DNA of 64,000 nucleotides from Gallintestinimicrobium propionicum (lineage in GTDB: Bacteria > Bacillota > Clostridia > Lachnospirales > Lachnospiraceae). Below the pieces are notes generated by a model that saw only the letters and a list, made by a program, of their open reading frames with translations, was not told the DNA's origin and did no database searches. Positions 8,239 through 17,710 of this stretch are shown piece by piece. The stretch's first letter is position 1. Each line of letters opens with the position of its first letter. The stretch covers positions 1 to 64,000 of the forward strand of contig NZ_JAOQJY010000013.1 of the NCBI RefSeq assembly GCF_025567525.1, given 5' to 3'. The translations under genes were made by a program, and so were the position numbers.

Positions 8239-9699
8239 ATGAACCAACCGAACATCCTGATCCTTCATCTCGACCAGCTTCGACAGGATTGTCTGGGCTG
8301 CTATGGCAATCCGGACGTCCACACGCCCAATATTGATGCATTGGCGCAGGATAGCGTAACCTATCAGAATCATTACACGGTATATCCGATCTGCACGCCG
8401 TCCCGTTATTCGTTTTTCAGCAGCCTGTACGTACATCAGCACGGCGCATGGGATAATCACTCCACACTTCCTAATGGTTATCCAACCTTTCCAAAACAAT
8501 TGCAGAAAAGTGGTTATCATACCTCAGCTGTCGGAAAAATGCATATGACTCCCACTTATCAGAATATCGGTTTTTCCGAAATGCAGCTTGCCGAGCAAAA
8601 TGGAATCGGACGTTTTGAAGATGATTACCACCGTTTCTTGATGGAACATGGTAAAATTGACCGTTTTGATTTGCATCATCAATCCGATCTGTTTCGTCAG
8701 TCTCCAACCAGTCATCTTTATGACATGTGTCAATGCAGCGAATCGGATCTTGATCTGGAATTTTACTCCAGTGAATGGATTACTCAAAATGCTTTATCAC
8801 AAATTGATGCATGGGATCCAAAACAGCCGGAGCTTCTTATGATAGGCTATATCAACCCGCATCATCCTTTTGATCCTCCCGCTCCCTATAGCACGATGTA
8901 CAATCCGGACACGCTTCATCTTTTGCCCGGCTATCTGGATCAGCCAATTCCTTTTGATACACAGGCTAACGGAACGCCGGTTGATTATTCGACTATCACA
9001 GAATCAGAAATGCGTTCTATTATGGCTGCCTACTACGGAATGATCACCGAAATCGATGACGGAATTGGTTCCATTATACAAAAGCTGAAAGAAAAGGGAT
9101 TATATGACAATACCATTATTGTTTTTACCAGTGACCACGGCGAATATCTTGGATATCACCACATGATTTTGAAATGCAATCACCTCTATGATCCACTGGC
9201 AAAAATCCCGCTGCTGATCAAATATCCCCAGCAGCAGTTTTGCGGCAATATCGATCCCTCTCTTTCAGAAAACATCGATGTTGCAGTTACCATTCTGGAT
9301 GCCTGCAATCAGCCGGTTCCCGCATCCATGCAGGGGCTTTCCCTCCTCAGGAAAAAGCGGCGGAACTATGTTTTTTCAGAAGGACAATACGGGACAGAGC
9401 AATCCCCCAGTATTGGTTATATGTTCCGTTCCGATTCCTACAAACTGCTCGTACGCGGCAGCTTTAAAAATGCGGTTTTATATGATCTCAAAAAAGACCC
9501 TTATGAACAGCACAATGTTGCTCATTTGTCTGAATATCAGGAAATTTTAAAAGAATTTCAGGCTGCGCTTTCCGATTTCGTCCTGTTTCATTCACTCGGG
9601 AAAGTACATTGTGATCCAAGTGCACCGCAGCTGCGGGATCAGGAAGTTTTAAACAGACAGGCAGATGAGTTGAAAGCATTTATCCGTTCGCAGTGGTGA
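8239..9699 (+). CDS. Type I sulfatase (Cys-type, formylglycine-dependent)
   Basis: The 486-aa protein is an alkaline-phosphatase superfamily sulfatase. The maturation motif CTPSR (Cys52) would be converted to formylglycine; a Cys-type motif in an anaerobe implies a radical SAM maturase, which is not in this window. Metal ligands are visible in LHLDQLRQD near the N-terminus and FTSDHGEYLGYHH in the second half. The ATG at 8239 is chosen because AGAAAGGAC lies just upstream and the protein then starts directly with the family core; the longer upstream frame adds 37 unconserved residues. There is no signal peptide, so it acts on imported sulfated sugars or small sulfate esters. It faces the isomerase genes and may serve the same carbohydrate pathway. 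Confidence 0.92.
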   Translation: MNQPNILILHLDQLRQDCLGCYGNPDVHTPNIDALAQDSVTYQNHYTVYPICTPSRYSFFSSLYVHQHGAWDNHSTLPNGYPTFPKQLQKSGYHTSAVGKMHMTPTYQNIGFSEMQLAEQNGIGRFEDDYHRFLMEHGKIDRFDLHHQSDLFRQSPTSHLYDMCQCSESDLDLEFYSSEWITQNALSQIDAWDPKQPELLMIGYINPHHPFDPPAPYSTMYNPDTLHLLPGYLDQPIPFDTQANGTPVDYSTITESEMRSIMAAYYGMITEIDDGIGSIIQKLKEKGLYDNTIIVFTSDHGEYLGYHHMILKCNHLYDPLAKIPLLIKYPQQQFCGNIDPSLSENIDVAVTILDACNQPVPASMQGLSLLRKKRRNYVFSEGQYGTEQSPSIGYMFRSDSYKLLVRGSFKNAVLYDLKKDPYEQHNVAHLSEYQEILKEFQAALSDFVLFHSLGKVHCDPSAPQLRDQEVLNRQADELKAFIRSQW

Positions 9700-9779
9700 T
9701 GCAAGTTCTGGCTTGCGCTTAAACTACGCCGTCACAGAACCGATTTGCAATTGTTTTTTTAAGCTGTAGTAAGACAAAA

Positions 9780-9819
9780 CGAGCCATCCGAAACAGTTCA
9801 ATCCGTTTCGGATGGCTCG
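9780..9819. terminator. Bidirectional terminator between sulfatase and ilvA
   Basis: A 15-bp perfect stem (CGAGCCATCCGAAAC / GTTTCGGATGGCTCG) with a 10-nt loop lies between two converging genes. T-rich sequence follows on the plus strand and A-rich sequence precedes it, so it can act in both directions. Confidence 0.8.
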
Positions 9820-9828
9820 TTGTTTATG

Positions 9829-9863
9829 ACAATAGAATGCTCGCAGAGCGTGCATTCTATTGT
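9829..9863. repeat. Dispersed 35-nt palindrome, copy 1
   Basis: The arms are ACAATAGAATGC and GCATTCTATTGT around a GC-rich centre (TCGCAGAGCG). It lies 31 nt after the ilvA stop codon. It is identical base for base to copy 7 at 57617-57651. Confidence 0.9.
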
Positions 9864-9894
9864 TTTTCCTTTAAACCGCAGCCTTTCAGATCCG

Positions 9895-11121
9895 TTACAT
9901 ATTTGTCTGTACGACCTTCGGACGATATCCCTCTTTTTCCAGTGCAGAAATGATTTCCTGCTTATGCTCTGTACCAAAGCTCTCCATCGTAATACGCAGC
10001 TCTACTGCAGCGCTTCTGTTAATAGAAACAAACTGGTTGTGGGACAGCTTGATAACATTGCCGTGCTCTTTTGCAACGACGGCAGCTACCTTGCTCAGTT
10101 CGCCCGGCTTGTCCGGAAGCAGAACGGAAACCGTAAAGATACGGTCTCTCAAAATCAGACCCTGCTGTACGACGGAGGACATGGTGATCACGTCCATGTT
10201 GCCGCCGCTTAAGATCGAAACGACCTTCTTTCCCTTCAGGTCGAGGTGCTTTAACGCTGCAACGGTCAGCAGACCGGAGTTTTCCACGATCAGCTTGTGA
10301 TTTTCAACCATATCCAGAAATGCACCGACAAGCTCTGCATCCTCTACTGTAATGATATCGTCAAGATTCTTCTGGATATACGGAAAAATTTTCGTGCCGG
10401 GCGTCTTTACTGCGGTGCCGTCTGCAATCGTGTTGACAGAAGGAAGCGTCGTCACCTTGCCATTTTTGATGGATTCCTGCATGCAGTTTGCATTTGCAGG
10501 CTCTACGCCGATCACCTTGATCTTCGGATTTAACAGCTTCGCCAGCGTGGAAACGCCGGTTGCCAGTCCGCCGCCGCCGATGGGAACGAGGATATAATCC
10601 ACAAGGGGAAGCTCTTTGACGATTTCCATCGCAATGGTTCCCTGACCTGTTGCAACGGTAAGGTCATCGAAGGGATGTACGAAAGTATATCCATGCTCTT
10701 CCGCCAGCTCGTAAGCCTTTGCGCATGCTTCATCATATACATCTCCGTAAAGAACAACTTCTGCGCCGTATCCTTTGGTACGGTTTACCTTGATCAGAGG
10801 CGTGGTTGTCGGCATTACAATTGTAGCTTTCGCGCCATAACACTTCGCAGCATAAGCAACGCCCTGCGCATGGTTGCCCGCAGAGGCAGTGATAACGCCT
10901 TTTGCACGCTCTTCCTCGGTCAGAGTGCTCATCTTATAATAAGCGCCTCTTACCTTGTATGCACCGGTGAACTGCAGGTTTTCCGGCTTAAAAAATACCT
11001 TTGCACCGGTCTGCTGGCTGAAATAATCACTGTATACAAGTTTTGTCTCCAGCGTTACTCTGCGCACTACTTCGGAAGCCTCTTCAAATTTTTCCAATGT
11101 CAGCATCTTTTCTTCTTCCAT
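9895..11121 (-). CDS. ilvA: Threonine ammonia-lyase (threonine dehydratase) with ACT domain
   Basis: The 408-aa enzyme deaminates threonine to 2-oxobutyrate using pyridoxal phosphate, feeding isoleucine synthesis or threonine fermentation. The PLP lysine lies in FTGAYKVRGA (about residues 50-60), and the glycine-rich phosphate loop is VPIGGGGLATG. The last 80 residues form an ACT domain (VSVLLPDKPGELSKV...) of the kind found in the shorter, catabolic-type enzymes. The ATG at 11121 is preferred over upstream ATGs inside ftsY because AAGGATGAGG precedes it at the right distance. It starts 1 nt after the ftsY stop, so it appears coupled to the division/secretion operon. Confidence 0.93.
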   Translation of the reverse strand: MEEEKMLTLEKFEEASEVVRRVTLETKLVYSDYFSQQTGAKVFFKPENLQFTGAYKVRGAYYKMSTLTEEERAKGVITASAGNHAQGVAYAAKCYGAKATIVMPTTTPLIKVNRTKGYGAEVVLYGDVYDEACAKAYELAEEHGYTFVHPFDDLTVATGQGTIAMEIVKELPLVDYILVPIGGGGLATGVSTLAKLLNPKIKVIGVEPANANCMQESIKNGKVTTLPSVNTIADGTAVKTPGTKIFPYIQKNLDDIITVEDAELVGAFLDMVENHKLIVENSGLLTVAALKHLDLKGKKVVSILSGGNMDVITMSSVVQQGLILRDRIFTVSVLLPDKPGELSKVAAVVAKEHGNVIKLSHNQFVSINRSAAVELRITMESFGTEHKQEIISALEKEGYRPKVVQTNM

Positions 11122-11122
11122 T

Positions 11123-12067
11123 TTAGTAAACCTCATCCTTCTCTGTATCAAACAGTGCATTCACAAACTGATCCGGATCAAACTTCTGCAGATCCTCGAT
11201 TTTCTCCCCGACACCGATATATTTTACCGGTACGTGCAGTTCTGACTGAATTGCTACCGCAATACCGCCCTTGGCGGTTCCATCCATTTTGGTCAGGATA
11301 ATACCGGTCAGATCCATAACCTGCGCAAATTCCCGTGCCTGTACCAGCGCGTTCTGTCCAGTCGTGCCGTCCAGTACAACCAGATTTTCGCGATGGACAC
11401 CGGGAAATTCCCGGTCGATAATCCGGTTCATCTTGCGCAGCTCTTCCATCAGGTTTTTCTTATTGTGGAGACGTCCCGCCGTATCGCATAAAAGAACGTC
11501 CACATGACGTGCTTTTGCCGCATTGACCGCGTCGTAAATAACGCTCGCCGGATCAGAGCCCTCTACGCCGCCGATCATATCGACACCTGCGCGGTTCGCC
11601 CATTCCTCCAGCTGATCGCCAGCTGCCGCACGGAACGTATCCGCCGCCGCGATTAAGACCTTGCGTCCCTGCTTCTTTAACTTGGAAGCGAGTTTTCCAA
11701 TCGAAGTCGTCTTGCCGACACCGTTTACGCCGATCACCATGACAACGGACTGCTCTTTTTCAAAATCATAAGCTGTCTTGCCGACATGCATCTGCTCCCG
11801 GATGCTGTCGATTAAGATCTCCCGGCAGTCCTGCGGATCACAGATTCCCTGGTCATTGACCTGTTCTTTTAATCGGTCCAGAATCTCTTCTGTCGCCCGA
11901 CCGCCCAGGTCGCCCATAATCATCGTCTCTTCCAGCTCTTCATAAAATTCGTCGTCAATGACGGAATATCCGGAAAAAACGGAGTCAAATCCTTTGACAA
12001 TATTGTTGCGGGTCTTGGTCAGTCCCTCCCGCAGTCTGGCAAAAAAGCTTTTCTTTTCTTCTGCCAT
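11123..12067 (-). CDS. ftsY: Signal recognition particle receptor FtsY
   Basis: The 314-aa SRP GTPase docks ribosome-nascent-chain complexes at the membrane. Residues 1-90 form the helical N domain. The G domain shows the P-loop GVNGVGKTTSIGKLA, then DTAGRLHNKKNLMEEL and TKMDGTAKGG. The short N-terminal region lacks the long acidic A domain of enteric FtsY, as in most Firmicutes. It is 30 bp downstream of smc and directly followed by ilvA, in the common rnc-smc-ftsY order. Confidence 0.97.
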   Translation of the reverse strand: MAEEKKSFFARLREGLTKTRNNIVKGFDSVFSGYSVIDDEFYEELEETMIMGDLGGRATEEILDRLKEQVNDQGICDPQDCREILIDSIREQMHVGKTAYDFEKEQSVVMVIGVNGVGKTTSIGKLASKLKKQGRKVLIAAADTFRAAAGDQLEEWANRAGVDMIGGVEGSDPASVIYDAVNAAKARHVDVLLCDTAGRLHNKKNLMEELRKMNRIIDREFPGVHRENLVVLDGTTGQNALVQAREFAQVMDLTGIILTKMDGTAKGGIAVAIQSELHVPVKYIGVGEKIEDLQKFDPDQFVNALFDTEKDEVY

Positions 12068-12097
12068 CCGCTTACCTCCTTTTTATCCTGATTACCA

Positions 12098-15000
12098 TCA
12101 GGTCAGATCTTTATCTATCAGGTTGACGCTTACAAGCGTCGATACGCCTTTTTCCTGCATCGTGATTCCGTAAAGCCGGTCCGCCGCTTCCATCGTGCCG
12201 CGTCTGTGGGTAATGACGATAAACTGCGTATGGGCGGTCAGCTTATGCAGGTAGTGGGCAAATCTTCCGACGTTGCTGTCATCCAATGCCGCCTCGATTT
12301 CGTCCAGCAGACAGAACGGTGACGGTTTTAAGTTCTGGATGGCAAATAATAGCGCAATTGCCGTCAACGCCTTTTCCCCACCGGAAAGCTGCATCATGTT
12401 CTGCAGCTTCTTACCGGGCGGCTGCGCGATAATCCGGATGCCTGCTTCCAGGATATCCTCGTCCTCCATCAGCTCCAACGTACCCTTTCCGCCGCCGAAG
12501 AGCTCTTTAAATACCTTGTCAAACTCCCTGCTGATCTCTGTGAACTTCTCCTTAAACTGCCTGCGCATCGCCTCATCCAGCTCGACGATGATGCGTTCCA
12601 GCGTTTTCTCCGCTTCCACCAGATCGTCATGCTGTGCCTTCAAAAACGTGTAACGCTCCATCAGATTTTTATAATCTTCGATGGCGTTGACATTGACATC
12701 GCCCAGTCTGCGGATCGCTTCCTTAACCGTCTGCGTCTGCTTTTTCATCTCAGCAAGGTCGTTCATCGTCTCATCCCGAAGCTGCGCTGCATCCCGGAGG
12801 GTCAGTTCATACTCATTCCACATGTAATTGACCTGATTCTCCATGGACTCTTCCAGCTTTTCCTTCTGGGCATTTAAGCGGTAAACCTCTTTGTCCAGCG
12901 CGCTCATCCGTGCGGACAGCTCTTCGCGCTCCGTGAAAAAGCCTTTCTGCCGCTCTGTGAGTTCTTCCCGCTTTTTGCTGTCTGCATTCAGCTTATCCTG
13001 TGTATCCGACTGCGTCGTTTTGGAGGATTCGATGGTCTCCTGCAGCTTTTTGATGCTTTCTTCTTTCCCGGCGGCGTCTGCCACACCGTCTGTCAGGCTC
13101 TTTTTAACCTCTTCCAGCTCGCCCTCATACCGTGCGATTTCTCCGGCGATACGGTCTTCGTTTGCCTGATAAAATCCGAACTGCTGCCGGATTTTTTCCA
13201 CATCCAGTTCTTTTTCATTCAATACGGCGGTCTGCGCAGCTTCCTGCCTGCGCGCCTCTTCCAGCTCCTTCGTAAAGCCTTCGATCTGTTCGTTTTTCTC
13301 GCCTTCCAGAGCCTCGGAACGTTCCAGCTCCTGCTTTGTCTCTTCCTTTTCTTTTCGGATCTGCAGCACCTGGGTTTCGATTTCGATCTCTTCTTTTTTG
13401 AGGTCTTCCACGCCTGCTTTCGTCTGATCCTTTTTCTCCTGAGCCGCTTCTATATTCAGGCGGGCAGTATTCTGGCGGATAAAGGCGTTTTGCAGCTCAG
13501 CGCGGCTCTTTTCCAGCTCTGTCCGGCATTCGTTCCGGTCTTTTTTGAGGTCTTCGATCGAAACGAGCAGTTCATCTACCGCTTTGGCATGCTCCTTTAC
13601 CTTCCATTCCAGCTCTTCCATCTCGCGTCTGCGTCCCAGAAGGTTGCTGCTGTTTTTAAACGCGCCGCCGCTGATCGAACCGCCGGGGGATAAGGATTCG
13701 CCCTCCAGCGTCACAATCCGCAGCGAATAGTGGAATTTCCGGGCGAGCTGCGTTGCATGATCGACGTGATCGACGACTACGATTCTGCCGAGCAGCGATT
13801 TTGCGACATCGCTGTATTTTTCATCCGTATGTACCAGCGTATGTGCAAGTCCTAAAACCCCAGGCTCCTTTAAGGCTTCTTTCTGCCGGAATTCCTGCGC
13901 GTTTTTGATGCTGTTTAACGGTAAAAAAGTCGCGCGTCCGCTTTTGGTCTGCTTTAAAAACGAAATCATCCCTTTGGCGGTCTCTTCGTTATCCGTTACA
14001 ATATTCTGGATGCTGCCGCCAAGGGCCGTCTCAATGGCAGTTTCGTATTTTTTCTCTACTTTAATGATGTCCGCGACAACACCGATAATGCCGGGATTTT
14101 TATCTTTCTGCTCCATGACGCGGCGGATGCTGCCGCCGTAGCCTTCATAGCGTTCTGTCAGGTTGCTGACCGCTTCCAGTCTCGTTTTGTCCTGATGATA
14201 CTGCACCTGTGCATCCCGCAGCGCCTGATCCATTTTGGCGATCGTCTCCCGAAATTCGTTTAACTTCGCCTCCATCACCGTCTGGGTTTCCTTCCTCGAC
14301 GCAATTTCCTGCGTCACTGTGTTAAAGGCTTCTTCCAGACTTTTAATGCTCTCTTCCTGCTGTACCTCGTCAGACTTGACGCGCAGCAGGCGGGAATTCA
14401 ACTCTGCCCTCCGAATCTGAGCCTGTTCCAGCATCGTATCCTGGCGCCCCATCTTCGTCTTGATCGCCGCACGATCATTCAGCGCATCGATAATCGCGTT
14501 TTTGGCATCTTCGATCGACTGGTTTAAACCTGCAACCCGGCTCTGGATTTTTTCCAGTTCTGCAGCGGCGCTGTTGCGCTCTTCCTGCAGCTTTTCGAGC
14601 CGTTTTTGAATCTCGTTTCGCTGCTGCAGCAGCTTTTCTTTATCAGCGATTCGTGCGTCAATCTCCTTGCGCAGCGTCTCTTTTCTGCTCTGTAAATGCG
14701 CTTCATTGCCCCGGATGGAACGGATTTTTTCCTGCAGGACAGCGATTTCACCCTCCAGCTTTCCGCGCAGGACGGACGTATCTGTCAGCTGTGCCCGTGC
14801 CTGCTCCATCTGCCGTTCCAGTGCTTCGATCTGCGCCGCAATCCGGTCATATTCTTCCTTAATGCCCTCATATCGGGTCGTCGTATCCTTTAAATCTCCG
14901 TCCGCAATCCGGTATTTTTCTTCTGTATCGGAAAGCTGTGTCCGCGTTCTTTCACTTTCCAGCAAAAACACGTTAACGTCCAGCGCTTTCAATGTTTCCC

Positions 15001-15655
15001 GGTGTTTTAAATAAACCCGTGCCTTTTCCGCCTGTTTGCCCAGCGGTTCGACCTGTTTTTCCAGCTCGGACAAAATATCGTTGACGCGCACGAGGTTCTG
15101 CTGCTCGGATTCCAGTTTTTTTACAGAAGCGTCCTTGCGGCGCTTAAATTTTACGATTCCTGCAGCTTCATCAAACAGCTCCCGGCGCTCTTCCGGACGG
15201 CCGCTCAAAATCTTGTCGATCTGACCCTGTCCGATGATCGAATAGCCTTCTTTCCCGATACCGGTGTCGTAAAACAGCTCATTGACGTCTTTTAAACGAC
15301 ACGGTGTCCCGTTGATCAGATATTCACTTTCGCCGGAACGGTACAGGCGCCTCGCCACCGTCACTTCATCATAGTCGATTGCCAGCTGATGGTCGCTGTT
15401 GTCCAGCGTAATCGCCACATAGGCATAGCCCAGCGGTTTTCTCAATTCGGTACCGGAAAAAATAACGTCCTGCATCGTTGCGCCGCGCAGCTGTTTGATT
15501 CGCTGCTCGCCCAGCACCCAGCGCACAGCGTCTGCAACATTACTCTTTCCGCTGCCGTTTGGTCCGACAATACCGGTGATTCCGTTATGGAACTGAAACA
15601 GGATTTTATTGGCAAAGGATTTAAACCCGTGTACTTCTATACTCTTTAAATACAT
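12098..15655 (-). CDS. smc: Chromosome segregation ATPase SMC
   Basis: The 1185-aa protein has the standard SMC size and order. The Walker A motif GIVGPNGSGKSN (about residue 30) opens the N-terminal ATPase half. Two long coiled coils (about 165-500 and 670-1000) flank the hinge (about 515-660, including IENIVTDNEETA-like and SISGGAF segments). The ABC signature QLSGGEKALTAIAL and Walker B FCLLDEIEAALDD lie in the last 120 residues. With ScpA/ScpB, encoded elsewhere, it forms the condensin that compacts and separates chromosomes. It lies 14 bp downstream of rnc and 30 bp upstream of ftsY. Confidence 0.98.
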   Translation of the reverse strand: MYLKSIEVHGFKSFANKILFQFHNGITGIVGPNGSGKSNVADAVRWVLGEQRIKQLRGATMQDVIFSGTELRKPLGYAYVAITLDNSDHQLAIDYDEVTVARRLYRSGESEYLINGTPCRLKDVNELFYDTGIGKEGYSIIGQGQIDKILSGRPEERRELFDEAAGIVKFKRRKDASVKKLESEQQNLVRVNDILSELEKQVEPLGKQAEKARVYLKHRETLKALDVNVFLLESERTRTQLSDTEEKYRIADGDLKDTTTRYEGIKEEYDRIAAQIEALERQMEQARAQLTDTSVLRGKLEGEIAVLQEKIRSIRGNEAHLQSRKETLRKEIDARIADKEKLLQQRNEIQKRLEKLQEERNSAAAELEKIQSRVAGLNQSIEDAKNAIIDALNDRAAIKTKMGRQDTMLEQAQIRRAELNSRLLRVKSDEVQQEESIKSLEEAFNTVTQEIASRKETQTVMEAKLNEFRETIAKMDQALRDAQVQYHQDKTRLEAVSNLTERYEGYGGSIRRVMEQKDKNPGIIGVVADIIKVEKKYETAIETALGGSIQNIVTDNEETAKGMISFLKQTKSGRATFLPLNSIKNAQEFRQKEALKEPGVLGLAHTLVHTDEKYSDVAKSLLGRIVVVDHVDHATQLARKFHYSLRIVTLEGESLSPGGSISGGAFKNSSNLLGRRREMEELEWKVKEHAKAVDELLVSIEDLKKDRNECRTELEKSRAELQNAFIRQNTARLNIEAAQEKKDQTKAGVEDLKKEEIEIETQVLQIRKEKEETKQELERSEALEGEKNEQIEGFTKELEEARRQEAAQTAVLNEKELDVEKIRQQFGFYQANEDRIAGEIARYEGELEEVKKSLTDGVADAAGKEESIKKLQETIESSKTTQSDTQDKLNADSKKREELTERQKGFFTEREELSARMSALDKEVYRLNAQKEKLEESMENQVNYMWNEYELTLRDAAQLRDETMNDLAEMKKQTQTVKEAIRRLGDVNVNAIEDYKNLMERYTFLKAQHDDLVEAEKTLERIIVELDEAMRRQFKEKFTEISREFDKVFKELFGGGKGTLELMEDEDILEAGIRIIAQPPGKKLQNMMQLSGGEKALTAIALLFAIQNLKPSPFCLLDEIEAALDDSNVGRFAHYLHKLTAHTQFIVITHRRGTMEAADRLYGITMQEKGVSTLVSVNLIDKDLT

Positions 15656-15669
15656 ATATTATAGGCTCC

Positions 15670-16371
15670 TTAGCGCTTCCGAAGCTTCAGGATTGCTTCA
15701 TAAGCCGCCTGCTGCTCCGCCGCCTTTTTGGTGCGGCCATGTCCGCTGCCGATCACTTCCCCGTTTCTGACTGCATCAACCCAGAACGACTTGTTGTGAT
15801 CTGGTCCCTCTTCTCCTTTCAGTTCGTAAGAAAACTCCCCATCGCCTTCTGCCTGCAGAATTTCCTGCAGCACCGTCTTACTGTCATAGAACAGAATTTT
15901 ATTTTCCAGATCGGATAAAATAAAGCGATGGATAAAATCATGTGCCGCGTCAAAACCGCCGTCCAAATACAGTGCGCCGATCACCGCCTCCATCACGTCC
16001 GAGGTAATCGAATCGCGGTTGCGTCCACCGGTCGCCTCCTCGCCCTTTCCAAGCAACATGTAGCGTCCCAGCTCGATATCCCGTGCGCAGTACGCAAGCG
16101 CTGGCTCACAGACCATCGAGGAACGCAGCTTCGTAAGCTTTCCTTCCGGCATCTGCGGATTCTCATGGAAAAGAAAATCGCTGGAAATCAGCTCCAGCAC
16201 AGCATCTCCCAAAAACTCCAGCCGCTCGTAGTCCTTTAATTTGTTGATTCTCTGTTCATTGGCAAAAGAGCTGTGAGTAAGAGCCTGTTTTAACAGACTC
16301 TTATCCCGGAACTGATATCCAATCTTTTTTTCCAGTTCACCTATCGTATATTCCTCAGTCATATTGTTCAC
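15670..16371 (-). CDS. rnc: Ribonuclease III
   Basis: The 233-aa endonuclease cleaves double-stranded RNA in rRNA maturation and antisense control. The RNase III signature YERLEFLGDAVLELI (about residues 44-58) and the second acidic cluster DVMEAVIGALYLDGG form the Mg-binding site. A C-terminal double-stranded RNA-binding domain (about residues 160-230) ends in GSGHGRTKKAAEQQAAYEAI. Its start overlaps the acpP stop by 4 nt (ATGA), a sign of translational coupling. Confidence 0.97.
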   Translation of the reverse strand: MNNMTEEYTIGELEKKIGYQFRDKSLLKQALTHSSFANEQRINKLKDYERLEFLGDAVLELISSDFLFHENPQMPEGKLTKLRSSMVCEPALAYCARDIELGRYMLLGKGEEATGGRNRDSITSDVMEAVIGALYLDGGFDAAHDFIHRFILSDLENKILFYDSKTVLQEILQAEGDGEFSYELKGEEGPDHNKSFWVDAVRNGEVIGSGHGRTKKAAEQQAAYEAILKLRKR

Positions 16372-16601
16372 TCGTTCCTTGTCTTTCTGATCAGCTCTAC
16401 CGCTTCTCCGACGGTTTTGATCTTTTCTGCCTCTTCTTCTGGTATTGCAATTTCAAACGTCTCTTCAATTTCCTGAATGACCTGGTAAAGATCCAGGGAA
16501 TCCGCACACAGATCGTCGATAAAATTCGTCTCTTCCGTCAGTTCCCGCGGATCTACGCTCAAAATCTCTGCCACGATCTGTTTCAGCTTTTCAAACTCCA
16601 T
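16368..16601 (-). CDS. acpP: Acyl carrier protein
   Basis: This 77-aa acidic protein carries growing acyl chains in fatty-acid synthesis. The serine that receives 4'-phosphopantetheine lies in CADSLDL (about residue 36). The ATG at 16601 is used because it gives the canonical length and start (MEFEKLKQIV); a longer frame would run back into plsX. It begins 5 nt after the plsX stop and overlaps rnc by 4 nt. An Sfp-type transferase that could load it, or a secondary carrier, lies at 49367. Confidence 0.96.
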   Translation of the reverse strand: MEFEKLKQIVAEILSVDPRELTEETNFIDDLCADSLDLYQVIQEIEETFEIAIPEEEAEKIKTVGEAVELIRKTRNE

Positions 16602-16606
16602 ACCCC

Positions 16607-17626
16607 TTATCCTTCTTCCTTTGCAGCTGCAATGCTGGCTGTAATTTTCCCAACAACATCCTGCTCCTGGAACGTAATGCACTGCAGAATCGTATTTTTA
16701 ATTTCTACTGATTTGGAGCTTCCGTGGGTCTTTACAACAAGTCCCTTCAAGCCAAGCAGCGGCGCGCCGCCATACTCTTCCAGATCAAATGCCTTTAGGG
16801 TCTGCTTCAGTGCAGGTTTTACCAAAAGTGCGCCAATCTTTGAACGCAGGTTTGTCATCATGCCGCCCTTTACTTTTTTGATCAGGGTTGCGCCGACACC
16901 CTCGTATAATTTCAGGATTACATTACCGACAAACGCTTCACACACAACGACGTCTGCCTTTCCTGCCGGGATATCACGTGCTTCGATACTTCCGATAAAA
17001 TTGATATCTTTGCATTCTTTCAGCATCGGATAGGTTTCTTTTACCAGCGCATTGCCTTTTTCTTCTTCCACACCGATATTGACGATGGCAACTGTCGGGT
17101 TCTTTACTCCCATGACATTTTCCATGTAGATCGACCCCATTCTTGCAAACTGCACCAGCTGGGAAGGTCTTGCATCCACGTTTGCGCCACAGTCAATCAG
17201 CAAAGAACAGCCATTTTCTGTCGGGATAAGCGGAGCCAGAGGCGGACGCTCCACGCCCTTTGCCCTGCCGACTAACACCTGTCCGCCAACTAAAACCGCG
17301 CCGGTGCTTCCCGCAGATACAAACGCGTCGCATTCGCCGTTTTTCACCAGACCTAAACCTTTTACAATGGAGGAATCCTTTTTGCCGCGGATCGCATTGA
17401 CCGGAGGCTCGCCCGTCTCGATCACTTCGGAAGCGTGTACGACTTCAATCCGCTCTGCCGGATAGGAATAGGCTGCGAGTTCCTTTTTCACAACGTCCTC
17501 CTGTCCTACCAGAAAAACCTTCACGCGTTCATCTGCATGAACTGCCTCTACAACACCTTTTATAATCTCTGTCGGCGCGTTGTCTCCGCCCATCGCGTCC
17601 ACAGCAACTTTGACCAGCTCTGCCAT
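16607..17626 (-). CDS. plsX: Phosphate acyltransferase PlsX
   Basis: The 339-aa enzyme converts acyl-ACP to acyl-phosphate, the first step of phospholipid synthesis in most Firmicutes. The start VAVDAMGGDNAP (residues 7-18) is the family signature, and SAGSTGAVL and IDCGANVDARP are further conserved blocks. It is the first gene of plsX-acpP-rnc-smc-ftsY-ilvA. It has its own promoter at 17711-17739 and an unusual inverted repeat in its leader, in the position where FapR-type control acts in relatives, although no FapR-like site is visible. Confidence 0.96.
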   Translation of the reverse strand: MAELVKVAVDAMGGDNAPTEIIKGVVEAVHADERVKVFLVGQEDVVKKELAAYSYPAERIEVVHASEVIETGEPPVNAIRGKKDSSIVKGLGLVKNGECDAFVSAGSTGAVLVGGQVLVGRAKGVERPPLAPLIPTENGCSLLIDCGANVDARPSQLVQFARMGSIYMENVMGVKNPTVAIVNIGVEEEKGNALVKETYPMLKECKDINFIGSIEARDIPAGKADVVVCEAFVGNVILKLYEGVGATLIKKVKGGMMTNLRSKIGALLVKPALKQTLKAFDLEEYGGAPLLGLKGLVVKTHGSSKSVEIKNTILQCITFQEQDVVGKITASIAAAKEEG

Positions 17627-17653
17627 CTTAAAGTACCTGCCCTTTCTTGTTTT

Positions 17654-17704
17654 TGTTACAGTTCGTTCGTGCCTCTTTGCAAATGGTGTGGGTGAACTGT
17701 AACA
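17654..17704. promoter_or_regulatory. Perfect 11-bp inverted repeat in the plsX leader
   Basis: TGTTACAGTTC (17654-17664) and GAACTGTAACA (17694-17704) are exact inverse complements separated by 29 bp. The upstream arm falls at the expected transcription start, about 7 nt after the -10 box. It could be a repressor operator or a 5'-end mRNA hairpin. Confidence 0.6.
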
Positions 17705-17710
17705 TCTTTT

